Source of the DNA: Pseudoclavibacter sp. Marseille-Q3772 | Lineage (GTDB): Bacteria > Actinomycetota > Actinomycetes > Actinomycetales > Microbacteriaceae | Assembly (NCBI RefSeq): GCF_916618895.1 | Contig: NZ_OU745391.1 | Span: 62,001 to 126,000 of the forward strand | Direction: 5' to 3' | DNA: 64,000 nt | In this document: piece by piece, positions 53,191 through 62,199 of the stretch | How positions within the stretch are numbered: the first letter of the stretch is position 1 | Layout of the letters: the number at the start of each line of letters is the position of its first letter | Notes under the pieces: model-generated | Told to the model about the DNA's origin: nothing | Seen by the model: the letters and a program-made list of their open reading frames with translations, nothing else | The model's database searches: none | Translations under genes and position numbers: made by a program

Positions 53191-54020
53191 GCGCAACCGG
53201 AGCCGGTGCCGCGCGATACCCGCTTAGCTCCGCGCGGCGGCGTGTGCGTTGGGAGATCGGTATTGTCCTGACACTTTCCGTAGTGCCCTCGGCGCTATTC
53301 GCGATCCTACGCTTGGTTGAACTCTCACTGGGTTCTACGCCACTGGGCGAATCTTCGGTCGCGCTCAATGAGCCGACGGCCACCGACGTGTGGCTCGACC
53401 TCACGCGACGGTTCGTGCGCGCCGTGAGCATCCTCGCCCCGGTGGCGCTCGTGATCTGGCTGTGCTGGGATCGGCACCGCACCGGATTTCAACGGCTCGG
53501 TATGGATCTCGGTAGGCACTCCGGTGCCTCGGCAGCTTCGGTTGTTGGGCGGGATGCGGTTCGGGGCGCCATGCTGGCAGCTGCGATCGGGATTCCCGGG
53601 CTCGCCCTATATGTCATCAGTCGCAGGCTGGGGTGGACGGTGCAGGTGGCAGCTGCACCCGAAGAGATCCACTGGTCGGCGGTAGTTGCATTGATACTCG
53701 CTGCCGTGCAGGCCGCGCTGATCGAGGAGGTCGTCGTAGTCGGCTATCTCACGCAGCGGTTACGGACGATCGGCTGGTCGGTGCCGCTGCTCATCGCCAC
53801 ATCCGCCGTCCTTCGCGGCAGCTATCACCTGTATCAGGGTGTGCCGATGGCGTTGGGCAATGTGGTGATGGGCGTCGTGTTCGCCTGCGCATTTTGGTAC
53901 TGGCGGGATGCTACGGGGCAGCGCAGGGTGCTGCCGCTGATCATCGCGCACGCGATCCTGGACGCGATCGCGTTCCTCGGCTATCCGCTTGCTAGGCAGC
54001 TGTGGCCGCAACTCTTCTAG
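53187..54020 (+). CDS. CPBP-family intramembrane metalloprotease
   Basis: 277 residues with about eight membrane helices. The CPBP motif is present as EEVVVVGYLTQRL, with a later SYHLYQG and HAILDAIAF giving the metal-binding Glu and His residues. Such proteases process prenylated or peptide substrates and, in bacteria, often give self-protection. GTG start overlapping the malQ stop. Confidence 0.85.
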   Translation: MSATGAGAARYPLSSARRRVRWEIGIVLTLSVVPSALFAILRLVELSLGSTPLGESSVALNEPTATDVWLDLTRRFVRAVSILAPVALVIWLCWDRHRTGFQRLGMDLGRHSGASAASVVGRDAVRGAMLAAAIGIPGLALYVISRRLGWTVQVAAAPEEIHWSAVVALILAAVQAALIEEVVVVGYLTQRLRTIGWSVPLLIATSAVLRGSYHLYQGVPMALGNVVMGVVFACAFWYWRDATGQRRVLPLIIAHAILDAIAFLGYPLARQLWPQLF

Positions 54021-54122
54021 CTGCCCGAGTGGCATGACACCACGAAAAATCTGAAAATTAATATCGTCGATCGCTCAGCCTCACCTAGAATTGAGCGTCT
54101 GACCACCAATCACGAAAGTCGA

Positions 54123-56042
54123 ATGCGTATGACTCCATCGCTCACCCACCGTAACGACCTCCGAAACGTGGCTATCGTTGCCCACGTTGACCACGGCAAA
54201 ACAACGCTGGTTGACGCGATGCTGAAACAGACCAATACGTTCGGCGACCACTCGGCGCACTCGGATGAAGAGCGCGTGATGGACTCGAATGACCTCGAGC
54301 GCGAGAAGGGCATTACCATCCTCGCGAAGAACACGGCCATTCGCTATGAGGGCGAGCACGCGCCGGATGGTCCGATCACGATCAACGTGGTCGACACCCC
54401 CGGCCACGCTGACTTCGGCGGTGAGGTTGAACGCGCACTGTCCATGGTTGATGGTGTTGTGCTGCTGGTTGACTCATCAGAAGGTCCGCTGCCGCAGACT
54501 CGCTTCGTACTCCGTAAGGCGCTGGAAGCATTGCTGCCGGTGATCCTGCTGGTCAACAAGACCGACCGTCCGGATGCACGGATCGACGATGTGGTCGGAG
54601 AAGCACAGGACCTGCTGCTCGGTCTTGCCAGCGACCTCGCCGATGATGTGCCCGAGCTTGACGTCGACGCCATCCTCGATCTGCCCGTACTGTACGCCTC
54701 GGGACGCGCGGGAGCCGCATCCACCAACAAGCCAAATAACGGTGAACTTCCCGATAACGACAACCTCGAGCCGCTATTCCAAGCGATCCTGGAGAACATC
54801 CCGGCCCCCAAATACGATGCTGACGCACCCCTGCAGGCCCACGTCACCAACCTCGACTCCTCACCGTTCCTCGGCCGACTGGCGCTGCTTCGCATTCACA
54901 ACGGCACGCTGAAGAAGGGCGAGACCGTCGCCTGGGTGCATGACGGCGAAACTCGCAGTGTCCGCATCACCGAGCTGCTCGAAACGAAGGGTCTCGAGCG
55001 AGTACCGACGGATGCGGCAGGCCCCGGCGATATCGTCGCGATTGCCGGTATCGAGGAGATCACCATTGGTGACACCATCGCCGATATCAACGATGTCCGG
55101 CCGCTGCCGCAGATCAAGATTGACGATCCGGCCATTTCGATGACCATCGGTACGAACACCTCGCCACTGGTCGGTAAGGTCAAGGGGCACAAGCTCACCG
55201 CACGCATGGTGAAAGAACGCCTCGACCGAGAACTCATCGGTAACGTTTCGATCCGGGTACAGGACATCGGTCGCCCCGATGCCTGGGAAGTTCAGGGTCG
55301 CGGGGAGCTGCAGCTGGCAATCCTCATCGAGAACATGCGCCGCGAAGGATTCGAACTCACCGCTGGAAAACCACAGGTGGTTACCAAGGAAATCGACGGT
55401 AAAAAGCACGAACCGTTTGAACACGCCACGATCGACGTCCCGGAGGAGTTCCTCGGCGCAATCACGCAGCTAATGGCGAACCGCAAGGGCCGGATGGACT
55501 CGATGGAGAACCACGGTTCCGGCTGGGTACGGATGGAGTTCACCGTGCCCGCACGCGGCCTCATCGGCTTCCGCAGCGAGTTCATGACCCTCACCCGTGG
55601 AACCGGTATCGTCAACTCAATCTCGGCCGGATACCAGCCATGGGCTGGGGCAATCACCACCCGCGTGAACGGTTCGATTGTCGCCGATCGCGCCGGGGTC
55701 GCAACACCGTACGCCATGATGGCGCTCCAGGAGCGGATGACCTTCTTTGTCGATCCAACCGACGAGGTATACGAAGGCATGGTTGTCGGCGAAAACTCGC
55801 GCGCTGACGACATGGATGTGAACATCACCAAAGAGAAGAAGCTCACGAATATGCGGTCAGCGACGGCAGATGAGCTTGAGAAGCTTACGCCGCCGCGCCA
55901 GCTGACCCTCGAAGAATCGCTCGAGTTTGCTCGTGACGACGAGTGCGTCGAGGTAACACCCGACAAGATCCGCATCCGCAAGGTTGAACTCGACGCCACC
56001 GCCCGCGCACGTGCGGCCGCCCGTGCGAAACGAGGCGAATAA
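54123..56042 (+). CDS. typA: translational GTPase TypA/BipA
   Basis: 639 residues. G1 [11 protein letters not shown]2 EKGITI, G3 [13 protein letters not shown]4 NKTDRP. Elongation-factor-like with domains II, III and V, and the BipA-specific C-terminal domain ([20 protein letters not shown]). Ribosome-associated factor for stress and cold conditions and ribosome assembly. The second ATG at 54129 is an alternative start. The following hypothetical gene starts 7 nt after its stop. Confidence 0.94.
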   Translation: MRMTPSLTHRNDLRNVAIVAHVDHGKTTLVDAMLKQTNTFGDHSAHSDEERVMDSNDLEREKGITILAKNTAIRYEGEHAPDGPITINVVDTPGHADFGGEVERALSMVDGVVLLVDSSEGPLPQTRFVLRKALEALLPVILLVNKTDRPDARIDDVVGEAQDLLLGLASDLADDVPELDVDAILDLPVLYASGRAGAASTNKPNNGELPDNDNLEPLFQAILENIPAPKYDADAPLQAHVTNLDSSPFLGRLALLRIHNGTLKKGETVAWVHDGETRSVRITELLETKGLERVPTDAAGPGDIVAIAGIEEITIGDTIADINDVRPLPQIKIDDPAISMTIGTNTSPLVGKVKGHKLTARMVKERLDRELIGNVSIRVQDIGRPDAWEVQGRGELQLAILIENMRREGFELTAGKPQVVTKEIDGKKHEPFEHATIDVPEEFLGAITQLMANRKGRMDSMENHGSGWVRMEFTVPARGLIGFRSEFMTLTRGTGIVNSISAGYQPWAGAITTRVNGSIVADRAGVATPYAMMALQERMTFFVDPTDEVYEGMVVGENSRADDMDVNITKEKKLTNMRSATADELEKLTPPRQLTLEESLEFARDDECVEVTPDKIRIRKVELDATARARAAARAKRGE

Positions 56043-56049
56043 CTGCGGT

Positions 56050-56604
56050 ATGGCTGATCAGCAGGGGTCAATAACGCGAGCGCAGGGGCGCAGAGTACGT
56101 CCCCGCCGCATCCTGGAAAACATTGGGGTGGCGCTCTGTTACGGCGTGTTTGGCATCCTCGCCGGATCGCTGGGCACGGCGGTGCACCGTCAGCGATTCG
56201 CAATCGAGCAGACTGTGATCTGGCACGGCATAGCGCTAGCGCTGCTCGCCATCGCGCTGACAGCAATCGGACTTCGCTGGTACTTGCGTGACCGGTTAAC
56301 CAGTTTCGCTTTCGCCGCCGGTGTGTTGGTCGCAGTGCAGCTCTTAGCAATGCCGGGGATGGGGCTCTCCTTCATCATTCCCGCAGCTGGCGGTGGCATT
56401 GGTGTTGGCGAAGTGTGGAGCATCGGAGCGCCGATCATCGCATTCCTGCCCGCAATGTGGCCCGATTTACGTAGCGCGCGCATGGCAGGTGGGCAGTCTG
56501 CATCCCGGTCGCGCTACCCTAAAACACAGCACCAAGTGGCTGAATCCGGTTCGTCCGGTTCGCACACGCACGCATCGTCTGCTCTGGAGGAGAACCGCTC
56601 ATGA
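56050..56604 (+). CDS. hypothetical four-helix membrane protein
   Basis: 184 residues from the ATG at 56050. Four membrane helices ([75 protein letters not shown]) and a polar His/Ser-rich tail. The open frame extends earlier into typA but that part is a shadow. Its stop overlaps the fdxA start (ATGA). It has the size and position of DUF6113-like actinobacterial proteins, which I cannot confirm. Confidence 0.7.
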   Translation: MADQQGSITRAQGRRVRPRRILENIGVALCYGVFGILAGSLGTAVHRQRFAIEQTVIWHGIALALLAIALTAIGLRWYLRDRLTSFAFAAGVLVAVQLLAMPGMGLSFIIPAAGGGIGVGEVWSIGAPIIAFLPAMWPDLRSARMAGGQSASRSRYPKTQHQVAESGSSGSHTHASSALEENRS

Positions 56605-56921
56605 CGTACGTCATCGCCTTGCCCTGTGTCGATCTCAAAGACCGAGCCTGCGTGGACGAATGCCCCGTCGACTGCATCTATGAGGGTGAGCGCATGCTCT
56701 ACATCCACCCGGATGAGTGCGTGGACTGCGGTGCGTGCGAGCCGGTATGCCCGGTCGAAGCCATCTACTACGAAGATGACCTCCCAGAGGAATGGGCCGA
56801 CTACTACCAGGCAAACGTCGACTTCTTTGAAGAGCTTGGATCGCCCGGTGGTGCTGCAAAGCTCGGCCCACAGTCGTTCGACGTACCGCTTGTTGCCGCG
56901 CTCGAACCGCAAGGGGAGTAG
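56601..56921 (+). CDS. fdxA: ferredoxin FdxA (7Fe type)
   Basis: 106 residues. Cysteines in [13 protein letters not shown] and [22 protein letters not shown] give one [3Fe-4S] and one [4Fe-4S] cluster; the acidic C-terminal half is that of the actinobacterial FdxA. It carries electrons in the cytoplasm. GGAGGAGAA precedes the ATG, which overlaps the previous stop. Confidence 0.92.
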   Translation: MTYVIALPCVDLKDRACVDECPVDCIYEGERMLYIHPDECVDCGACEPVCPVEAIYYEDDLPEEWADYYQANVDFFEELGSPGGAAKLGPQSFDVPLVAALEPQGE

Positions 56922-57060
56922 TTCGTAACCGACCGCAGCCGTAAGCGGTCGAACCGGTAATTCACCAGCGCACCAGGATTGTGGCGTTAGGCTGAGCGGT
57001 GACGTTTGCGCACCGATGCCGAACGCGTCCGGCGACCACGCTTGGTAACGAGGAGGAACA

Positions 57061-58404
57061 GTGAGCGACCAGCAGAACACTCAGGATGAGAAGCCGCCAG
57101 TAGCCACGCTGTCATACCCAGCCTTGGACGGACGCCCGGCGGGCACCGCCGAGTTCCCAATCGTCACCGCCACCGAAGGCGGTCGTGCAATCGACACCTC
57201 AACGCTGCGTCGACAAACCGGACTGACCGCGCTGGACTACGGCTTCGTCAACACCTCCTCGACCGAATCTTGGATTACTTACATCAACGGCGATCAAGGA
57301 ATCCTCCGCTACCGTGGATACCCCATTGAGGAGCTTGCTGAGCACTCAACATTTCTCGAAGTCGCGTTCCTCCTGATCTATGGCGAACTGCCGACCCGCG
57401 AACAGTACGAAGCATTCGAGCACCGCGTAACCCGTCACACGCTGCTGCACGAAGACATCAAGCTGCTGTTCGAGGCGCTTCCGTTTACCGCCCACCCAAT
57501 GTCGGTGCTCTCCAGCGCCGTGGCCGCGCTCGCTACGTACTACGAAGATTCACTCGACGTGCATGACCCCGAAGCGGTGGAACTCAACACCATCCGATTA
57601 CTTGCAAAGATTCCTGTCATCGCCGCATATGCGCACAAGAAATCCATCGGGCAGGCATTCCTGTATCCCGATAACTCGCTGAGCTTTGTTGATAACTTCC
57701 TCAAACTCAACTTTGGTAACTACGCGGAACCGTATGAAGTGAATCCGGTGCTGTCGCGAGCACTGGACCGACTGCTCATCCTGCACGCCGACCACGAACA
57801 GAATGCATCCACCTCAACGGTGCGCCTGGTTGGTTCGACTGAGGCGAATATTTACGCCTCCGTCTCCGCCGGTATCTCGGCGCTGTACGGCCCGCTGCAC
57901 GGTGGTGCAAACGAGGCGGTACTGAACATGCTGGCCGAGATTCGCGATTCTGGCGAAGGCGTTGCCCGCTTTGTTGAACGAGTCAAGAACAAAGAGGATG
58001 GCGTTCGGCTCATGGGGTTCGGGCACCGCGTCTACAAGAGCTACGACCCGCGCGCGAAAATCGTCAAGCAGTCTGCCGACGAAGTGCTCGGTGCGCTCGG
58101 TGTGCACGACCCGTTGCTGGAGATCGCGCTTGAGCTGGAGCAAACCGCGCTCAATGATGACTACTTCCAGTCGCGGAGCCTGTACCCGAACGTCGACTTC
58201 TATACCGGCATTATCTACAAGACCATGGGGTTCCCGACGCGAATGTTTACCCCGCTGTTCGCGATCGGTCGCTTGCCAGGATGGATTGCGCAGTGGCGCG
58301 AACAGAATATGGACCCGCGCTCAAAGCTCGGCCGCCCGCAGCAGCTGTACCGCGGTAATGGTGAACGTCACTACCCGGAAGGCCGCGAGTTTAGTAGTAA
58401 CTAG
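57061..58404 (+). CDS. gltA: citrate synthase
   Basis: 447 residues of the type II, NADH-sensitive form. Active-site His in LHADHEQNASTSTVR and in GPLHGGANEAVL, with FGHRVYKSYDPRA, and the catalytic Asp in YPNVDFYTGIIY. GTG start with GAGGAGGA upstream. It condenses oxaloacetate and acetyl-CoA into citrate. Single gene. Confidence 0.94.
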   Translation: MSDQQNTQDEKPPVATLSYPALDGRPAGTAEFPIVTATEGGRAIDTSTLRRQTGLTALDYGFVNTSSTESWITYINGDQGILRYRGYPIEELAEHSTFLEVAFLLIYGELPTREQYEAFEHRVTRHTLLHEDIKLLFEALPFTAHPMSVLSSAVAALATYYEDSLDVHDPEAVELNTIRLLAKIPVIAAYAHKKSIGQAFLYPDNSLSFVDNFLKLNFGNYAEPYEVNPVLSRALDRLLILHADHEQNASTSTVRLVGSTEANIYASVSAGISALYGPLHGGANEAVLNMLAEIRDSGEGVARFVERVKNKEDGVRLMGFGHRVYKSYDPRAKIVKQSADEVLGALGVHDPLLEIALELEQTALNDDYFQSRSLYPNVDFYTGIIYKTMGFPTRMFTPLFAIGRLPGWIAQWREQNMDPRSKLGRPQQLYRGNGERHYPEGREFSSN

Positions 58405-58475
58405 CTCGCGGTAATCGACCGACGCTAGCGCGGTGAATCGGTCACGGTGAGAACGGAAATATTCTTCTACCCACG

Positions 58476-58481
58476 TACACT
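58476..58481 (+). promoter_or_regulatory. leaderless -10 of the 34-aa ORF
   Basis: TACACT, then TACTTCC, then ATG at 58489. No ribosome site. Confidence 0.5.
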
Positions 58482-58488
58482 TACTTCC

Positions 58489-58593
58489 ATGCGCCAAAGC
58501 GAACGACTACTCCGACGAGTCATTGCGGGTACAGCAATGATGCTCTCGGGCGTACCGGTGGCCGAGCTTCGTTGCGTGGGGCGTACTGCATGA
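58489..58593 (+). CDS. 34-aa ORF coupled to the glycosyltransferase
   Basis: 34 codons from an ATG placed 7 nt after a -10-like TACACT. It ends in TGA that overlaps the next ATG (ATGA). The peptide starts with a basic, Arg-rich end (QSERLLRR) and continues hydrophobic (VIAGTAMMLSGVPV). No family. The position suggests a translated leader that delivers ribosomes to the membrane glycosyltransferase, which has no ribosome site of its own. Confidence 0.5.
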   Translation: MRQSERLLRRVIAGTAMMLSGVPVAELRCVGRTA

Positions 58594-59894
58594 TTGAACG
58601 CCTGCTAAAGCGGCCCATGCCCACGGGCCTTCCAGAGCGCTACGAGCATCCGGCTGTTGATCGCGACGAGGTGCACATCACCCGCGACACCGCATCCGGT
58701 CCGGTATGGAAAGCGTGGAGTCGACTACCTGCCATCGTGCAGGTGCTGTTCGTGTACGTGCTCAGCCGGGTGGTCACTACGGCGATCATGCTGGTGTACG
58801 CCGGTAAGCAGGAGGTGACCTGGCAAACACCGCAGGCGTATCCGGATCTGTTCACATTCTCGAACCTGTGGGATGCGGAGTGGTACGGCCGGATTGTCGC
58901 GAACCTGTATCCGAGTGAGCTACCCGTCAACGAACAGGGGCTCGTCACCGAGAACGCCTGGGCCTTTATGCCCGTGTATCCGTTGCTGGTGCGAGGGTTG
59001 ATGGCCATTACCGGGCTGCCGTTCTCGGTACTCACGGTCTGTGTTTCCGTAGTTGCTGGTTTTGGCTGTGCCTACGGGCTCTATCAACTGCTGGTGAAAT
59101 TCACGAACCACAACACCGCCCTATTCGCAGTAGTGCTGTTGTGCTTCGGACCAATCTCGCCGCTATTCCAGGTCGGCTATGCCGAGGCACTGCACTTCTG
59201 GATGCTGACCGCGCTCTTGCGGATGTTGGTGGCCCGGCAGTGGTACGCCATGCTCCCGCTAATCGCGGTTGCATCGTTTACCCGCCCAACCGGCCTAGCC
59301 TGGGCGTTCACGCTATTTCTTTACATCTGCTATCGGTACTGGAACTGTTACCGGATGGAGCGGGAGGCGTTCCCGAAGCGTGAGCAGATTGCCGCTTGGG
59401 TCGCAGCAGTGTTCTCCGGCATTATGGGCCTGGCCTGGCTGGTGATCGCCGGCATCGTCACCGGTATGCCGCGCGCCTATCTCGAGACTGAATACGCTTG
59501 GCGTCGCCACTACACGGGCGACACCCACACCCTGCCGTTCACACCATGGTTTTTCGGAGCCGATTTCTGGTTCGGCCAACCGCTGGGAACGATCGTGGTT
59601 TTCGCCATTCTCATCGCGGTTGCTGCATGGTTGACTTCGCGCGTGCTGAACCGGTTCGGGATTGAGATCCGACTGTGGGCAATCGCATACTTCACCTACA
59701 TCTTCGCGGTGTTTTTCCCGCAATCATCCACATTTCGGATGGTCATGCCGATGTTCCCGGCCGCTGTGGCGCCCCTGGCGCTACCGCGTTCACCCGTGTA
59801 CCGGGTGTCCGCAGTGCTGGTGTCGATCATCGCCCAGGTGGTGTGGATTCATTGGATGTGGTTCGTCATCGGCTACGACTGGACGCCACCGTAA
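58590..59894 (+). CDS. PIG-V-like mannosyltransferase, membrane
   Basis: 434 residues with about ten membrane helices. The DAEWYGRIVANLYP segment is the Asp-containing external loop of GT-C glycosyltransferases; LVTENAWAFMPVYPLLVR and later VASFTRPTGLAWAFTLFLYIC are as in actinobacterial PIG-V homologues. It should transfer sugar from a polyprenyl-phosphate donor on the outer membrane face, for example to lipomannan or proteins. The start is the ATG in ATGA; upstream codons 58572-58589 have no support. Confidence 0.82.
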   Translation: MIERLLKRPMPTGLPERYEHPAVDRDEVHITRDTASGPVWKAWSRLPAIVQVLFVYVLSRVVTTAIMLVYAGKQEVTWQTPQAYPDLFTFSNLWDAEWYGRIVANLYPSELPVNEQGLVTENAWAFMPVYPLLVRGLMAITGLPFSVLTVCVSVVAGFGCAYGLYQLLVKFTNHNTALFAVVLLCFGPISPLFQVGYAEALHFWMLTALLRMLVARQWYAMLPLIAVASFTRPTGLAWAFTLFLYICYRYWNCYRMEREAFPKREQIAAWVAAVFSGIMGLAWLVIAGIVTGMPRAYLETEYAWRRHYTGDTHTLPFTPWFFGADFWFGQPLGTIVVFAILIAVAAWLTSRVLNRFGIEIRLWAIAYFTYIFAVFFPQSSTFRMVMPMFPAAVAPLALPRSPVYRVSAVLVSIIAQVVWIHWMWFVIGYDWTPP

Positions 59895-59942
59895 CCTGGC
59901 ATCGCTAGGCGGGGTCGTTGTTGCGATACGCCCGAAAACGAT

Positions 59943-59976
59943 AATGCGGGTGGCGAAGTTGTTCGCCACCCGCATT
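59943..59976. terminator. bidirectional 15-bp hairpin between convergent genes
   Basis: AATGCGGGTGGCGAA (59943-59957), loop GTTG, TTCGCCACCCGCATT (59962-59976). Perfect. It lies between the convergent glycosyltransferase and sodA genes and can end both transcripts. No long T-run on either side. Confidence 0.75.
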
Positions 59977-59990
59977 CGTGTTGTTACAGG

Positions 59991-60593
59991 TTAGTTGGCC
60001 GCAACGGCTGCATCCAGGCGCTCGGCAACGTTCTGCCAGTTAACGATGTTCCAGAACGCCTTGACGTAGTCAGGCTTGACGTTCTGGTAGTCGAGGTAGA
60101 ACGCGTGCTCCCACATGTCGAGCATCAGCAGCGGGGTTACACCAAACGGAACATTGCCCTGCTGGTCGTACAGCTGGAACGTCGAGATGTTTCCGGTGGC
60201 GTTGTCGCGTCCGAGCACGGCCCAGCCCGAACCCTGGATACCGAGGGCAGCTGCGGTGAACTGCTTCTTGAAGTTCTCTTCGCCGCCGAACTCGTTGTCG
60301 AGCAGTTCCTTGATCGAACCGGTTGGTTCCGCGTAGTCGGGGGTGAGGTTCGTCCAGAAGATCGAGTGGTTGTTCACACCGCCGAGGTTGAATGCGAGGT
60401 CTTTCTCGAGGCGGTTGATGTTGGCGAAGTCGCCGGCCGAGCGTGCCTCAGCAAGCTGTTCGAGTGCGGCGTTTGCGCCCTTCACGTACGTAGCGTGGTG
60501 CTTCGAGTGGTGCAGCTCCATGATTTTCGCCGAGATGTGCGGCTCGAGAGCGCTGTAGTCATATGGAAGATCAGGAAGGGTGAACTCTGCCAT
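59991..60593 (-). CDS. sodA: superoxide dismutase (Fe/Mn)
   Basis: 200 residues. Metal ligands: His in MELHHSKHHATYV (about residue 28), His in VNNHSIFWTNL, and Asp and His in MLDMWEHAFYLDYQN. The N-terminal helical hairpin and C-terminal alpha/beta part are complete. Cytosolic (no signal). AAAGGAA precedes the ATG. It shares the terminator at 59943-59976 with its convergent neighbour. Confidence 0.95.
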   Translation of the reverse strand: MAEFTLPDLPYDYSALEPHISAKIMELHHSKHHATYVKGANAALEQLAEARSAGDFANINRLEKDLAFNLGGVNNHSIFWTNLTPDYAEPTGSIKELLDNEFGGEENFKKQFTAAALGIQGSGWAVLGRDNATGNISTFQLYDQQGNVPFGVTPLLMLDMWEHAFYLDYQNVKPDYVKAFWNIVNWQNVAERLDAAVAAN

Positions 60594-60824
60594 GAGGGTG
60601 TTCCTTTCGTCGTGCGCAGCGACCCAAACAGTCGCTAACTGCGAACGCAGTTGTCCTGAGCCTAACGAATCAGATTGTGCTCACCGGCAAAATTGCTGGG
60701 TTAGTGGCACCTCGTGGATCTGCCGGCTGCTGTTGTGAATGAATGCAACTTCGGATGCATTGGCAGCGATTTCCTTCTGGTGAAATAATGGAGGGCAATA
60801 GGTATCACAGGAAGGCAGAAATAC

Positions 60825-60995
60825 ATGGCTGCAATGAAGCCGCGCACTGGCGACGGTCCCATGGAAGCAGTTCGCGAAGGTCGACTCATCATCGTTCGTG
60901 TTCCCCTCGAGGGCGGCGGCCGACTGGTCGTTTCGGTGAACGACGACGAGGCGAAAGAGCTGGCTGCCGCTCTGAACGGTGCCGTAGCAAGCTAG
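60825..60995 (+). CDS. DUF3117 small protein
   Basis: 56 residues. Matches the actinobacterial DUF3117 family throughout: MKPRTGDGPMEAVREGRLII and a C-terminal GGRLVVSVNDDEAKELAAAL. Structure is small and beta-rich; function unknown. AGGAAGG lies 10 nt before the ATG. Two hairpins follow. Confidence 0.88.
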   Translation: MAAMKPRTGDGPMEAVREGRLIIVRVPLEGGGRLVVSVNDDEAKELAAALNGAVAS

Positions 60996-61001
60996 CGCGT
61001 T

Positions 61002-61056
61002 GGTCGGCCTCTGCCGACCGTAGATGTGGCGGGCGGGCGCAGCAGCGTCCGCCCGC
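61002..61056 (+). terminator. tandem hairpins after the DUF3117 gene
   Basis: First stem GGTCGGC (61002-61008) with GCCGACC (61013-61019), 4-nt loop. Second stem GCGGGCGG (61029-61036) with CCGCCCGC (61049-61056), followed by TTTGTTGTTT. The second has the features of an intrinsic terminator, and may also serve the O-methyltransferase gene from the other side. Confidence 0.75.
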
Positions 61057-61081
61057 TTTGTTGTTTCGGGATGCAGCGCAG

Positions 61082-61714
61082 CTAGCGCGCAGGGACTGAG
61101 ATCTGCAGCAGTCCGCCATCAAGCGCGAGCGTCGCTACGACAAAATCCGGGTGGCTCGAGAACTCGCGGATCAGTGTACGAAGCGATTGGGTGACCGCAT
61201 CCCGACGTGCCGGATCGGCAACCCGACCGTGGTTCAGTGCGTTGAGCACGAGGATCGTGCCGCCGGGCTTGACTAGGCGAAGTGCGTGGGTGATGTGTGC
61301 GGCGACGTGGTCGAGCGTTGCTGATATGAGGGCCAAATCGTAGGACGACTCGCTCATGCGAGGGAGAACCTGGAGGGGATCGCCCGAAATATTGCGAATC
61401 CAAGCCGGTGCGTGTCCAACCCGCAACAGGCTGCGACGCTCGCGGTCGAGCGCTTCACTATCGCGGTCAATCGTGGTGATGATGGCCGAGGGAGCACCGC
61501 GATGCAATGCCGCACCAGCAACACCGCCGGTTGCGCCGATCTGCATGATCTGATCGCTGCCCGAAGTGCTGGCAATGAATGCTAGATGGGCAGCCAGCGA
61601 CTTGCTGACAACCGGAAGGTTATTGGCCAGTGCATCGACTCGAATCGCGTGATGCAGCGACGACTCGACGGTTTGTTCGTCGACGTAGCGCTTGCTCAAC
61701 TCGTATTCGGCCAT
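61082..61714 (-). CDS. O-methyltransferase-like class I methyltransferase
   Basis: 210 residues. SAM-binding region IMQIGATGGVAGAAL, acidic residue in TTIDRDSEAL, and ALRLVKPGGTILVLNAL. Fits the O-methyltransferase group present at this position in many actinobacteria. The motif I has TGG in place of GTG, which is unusual for a functional site. TAAACT ends 6 nt before the ATG (leaderless). It is divergent from tatB, and their two -10 elements (61725-61730 on the minus strand, 61739-61744 on the plus) are only 8 bp apart. Confidence 0.78.
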   Translation of the reverse strand: MAEYELSKRYVDEQTVESSLHHAIRVDALANNLPVVSKSLAAHLAFIASTSGSDQIMQIGATGGVAGAALHRGAPSAIITTIDRDSEALDRERRSLLRVGHAPAWIRNISGDPLQVLPRMSESSYDLALISATLDHVAAHITHALRLVKPGGTILVLNALNHGRVADPARRDAVTQSLRTLIREFSSHPDFVVATLALDGGLLQISVPAR

Positions 61715-61723
61715 TGCGACAGT

Positions 61724-61745
61724 TTAGCCGCGTGGCAGTAAACTG
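61724..61745. promoter_or_regulatory. compact divergent leaderless promoters of tatB and the O-methyltransferase gene
   Basis: CAGTTTA and TAAACTG form a 7-bp inverted repeat. The TAAACT elements on each strand end 6 nt before their start codons. The pair would be occupied by two RNA polymerases in conflict. Confidence 0.5.
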
Positions 61746-61750
61746 GCCCA

Positions 61751-62152
61751 ATGGCCGGTTTAACCTTCGAAAAGCTATTGCTGATCGGGGTTATTGCTAT
61801 GTTCATTTTCGGCCCCGAGCGGTTACCGGAACTCGCCTCGCAATTGGCGAGCTGGATCAAGCGTGCCCGAGCGTGGGCGGATGGGGCCAAAGACCGGGCG
61901 AAAGAAGAGCTCGGCGAGGACTTTGATGTTGACCAGTGGCGGAAGCTCGATCCGCGCCAATACGATCCGCGTCGAATTATCCGCGACGCGTGGAACGAAG
62001 CCGGCTCGGAAACATCCGCCGCGCCCGCCGCATCCACCACGGCCACCGCAACCGCAATCGAGGCATCTGCGCCTAGCTGGGCTGCATTTGGCGGTGCCGG
62101 TGCCGACAAGCTCGTCCCCGGTCACGCACCGTTCGACACTGAGGCGACCTAA
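61751..62152 (+). CDS. tatB: twin-arginine translocase subunit TatB
   Basis: 133 residues. The N-terminal helix LTFEKLLLIGVIAMFIFGPERLPELASQLASWIKRARAWA has the Glu in the membrane helix and the FGP-x-xLP hinge of TatB/TatA, followed by an amphipathic helix and an acidic, Ala/Thr-rich tail. TatB receives folded substrates and delivers them to TatA. Leaderless (TAAACT 6 nt upstream). TatA and TatC are not nearby, as usual in these genomes. Confidence 0.85.
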   Translation: MAGLTFEKLLLIGVIAMFIFGPERLPELASQLASWIKRARAWADGAKDRAKEELGEDFDVDQWRKLDPRQYDPRRIIRDAWNEAGSETSAAPAASTTATATAIEASAPSWAAFGGAGADKLVPGHAPFDTEAT

Positions 62153-62199
62153 CCGGGGCGTATGCCTGGACGCGGGAGCTTAGGCCCGCAAACAAGCGG

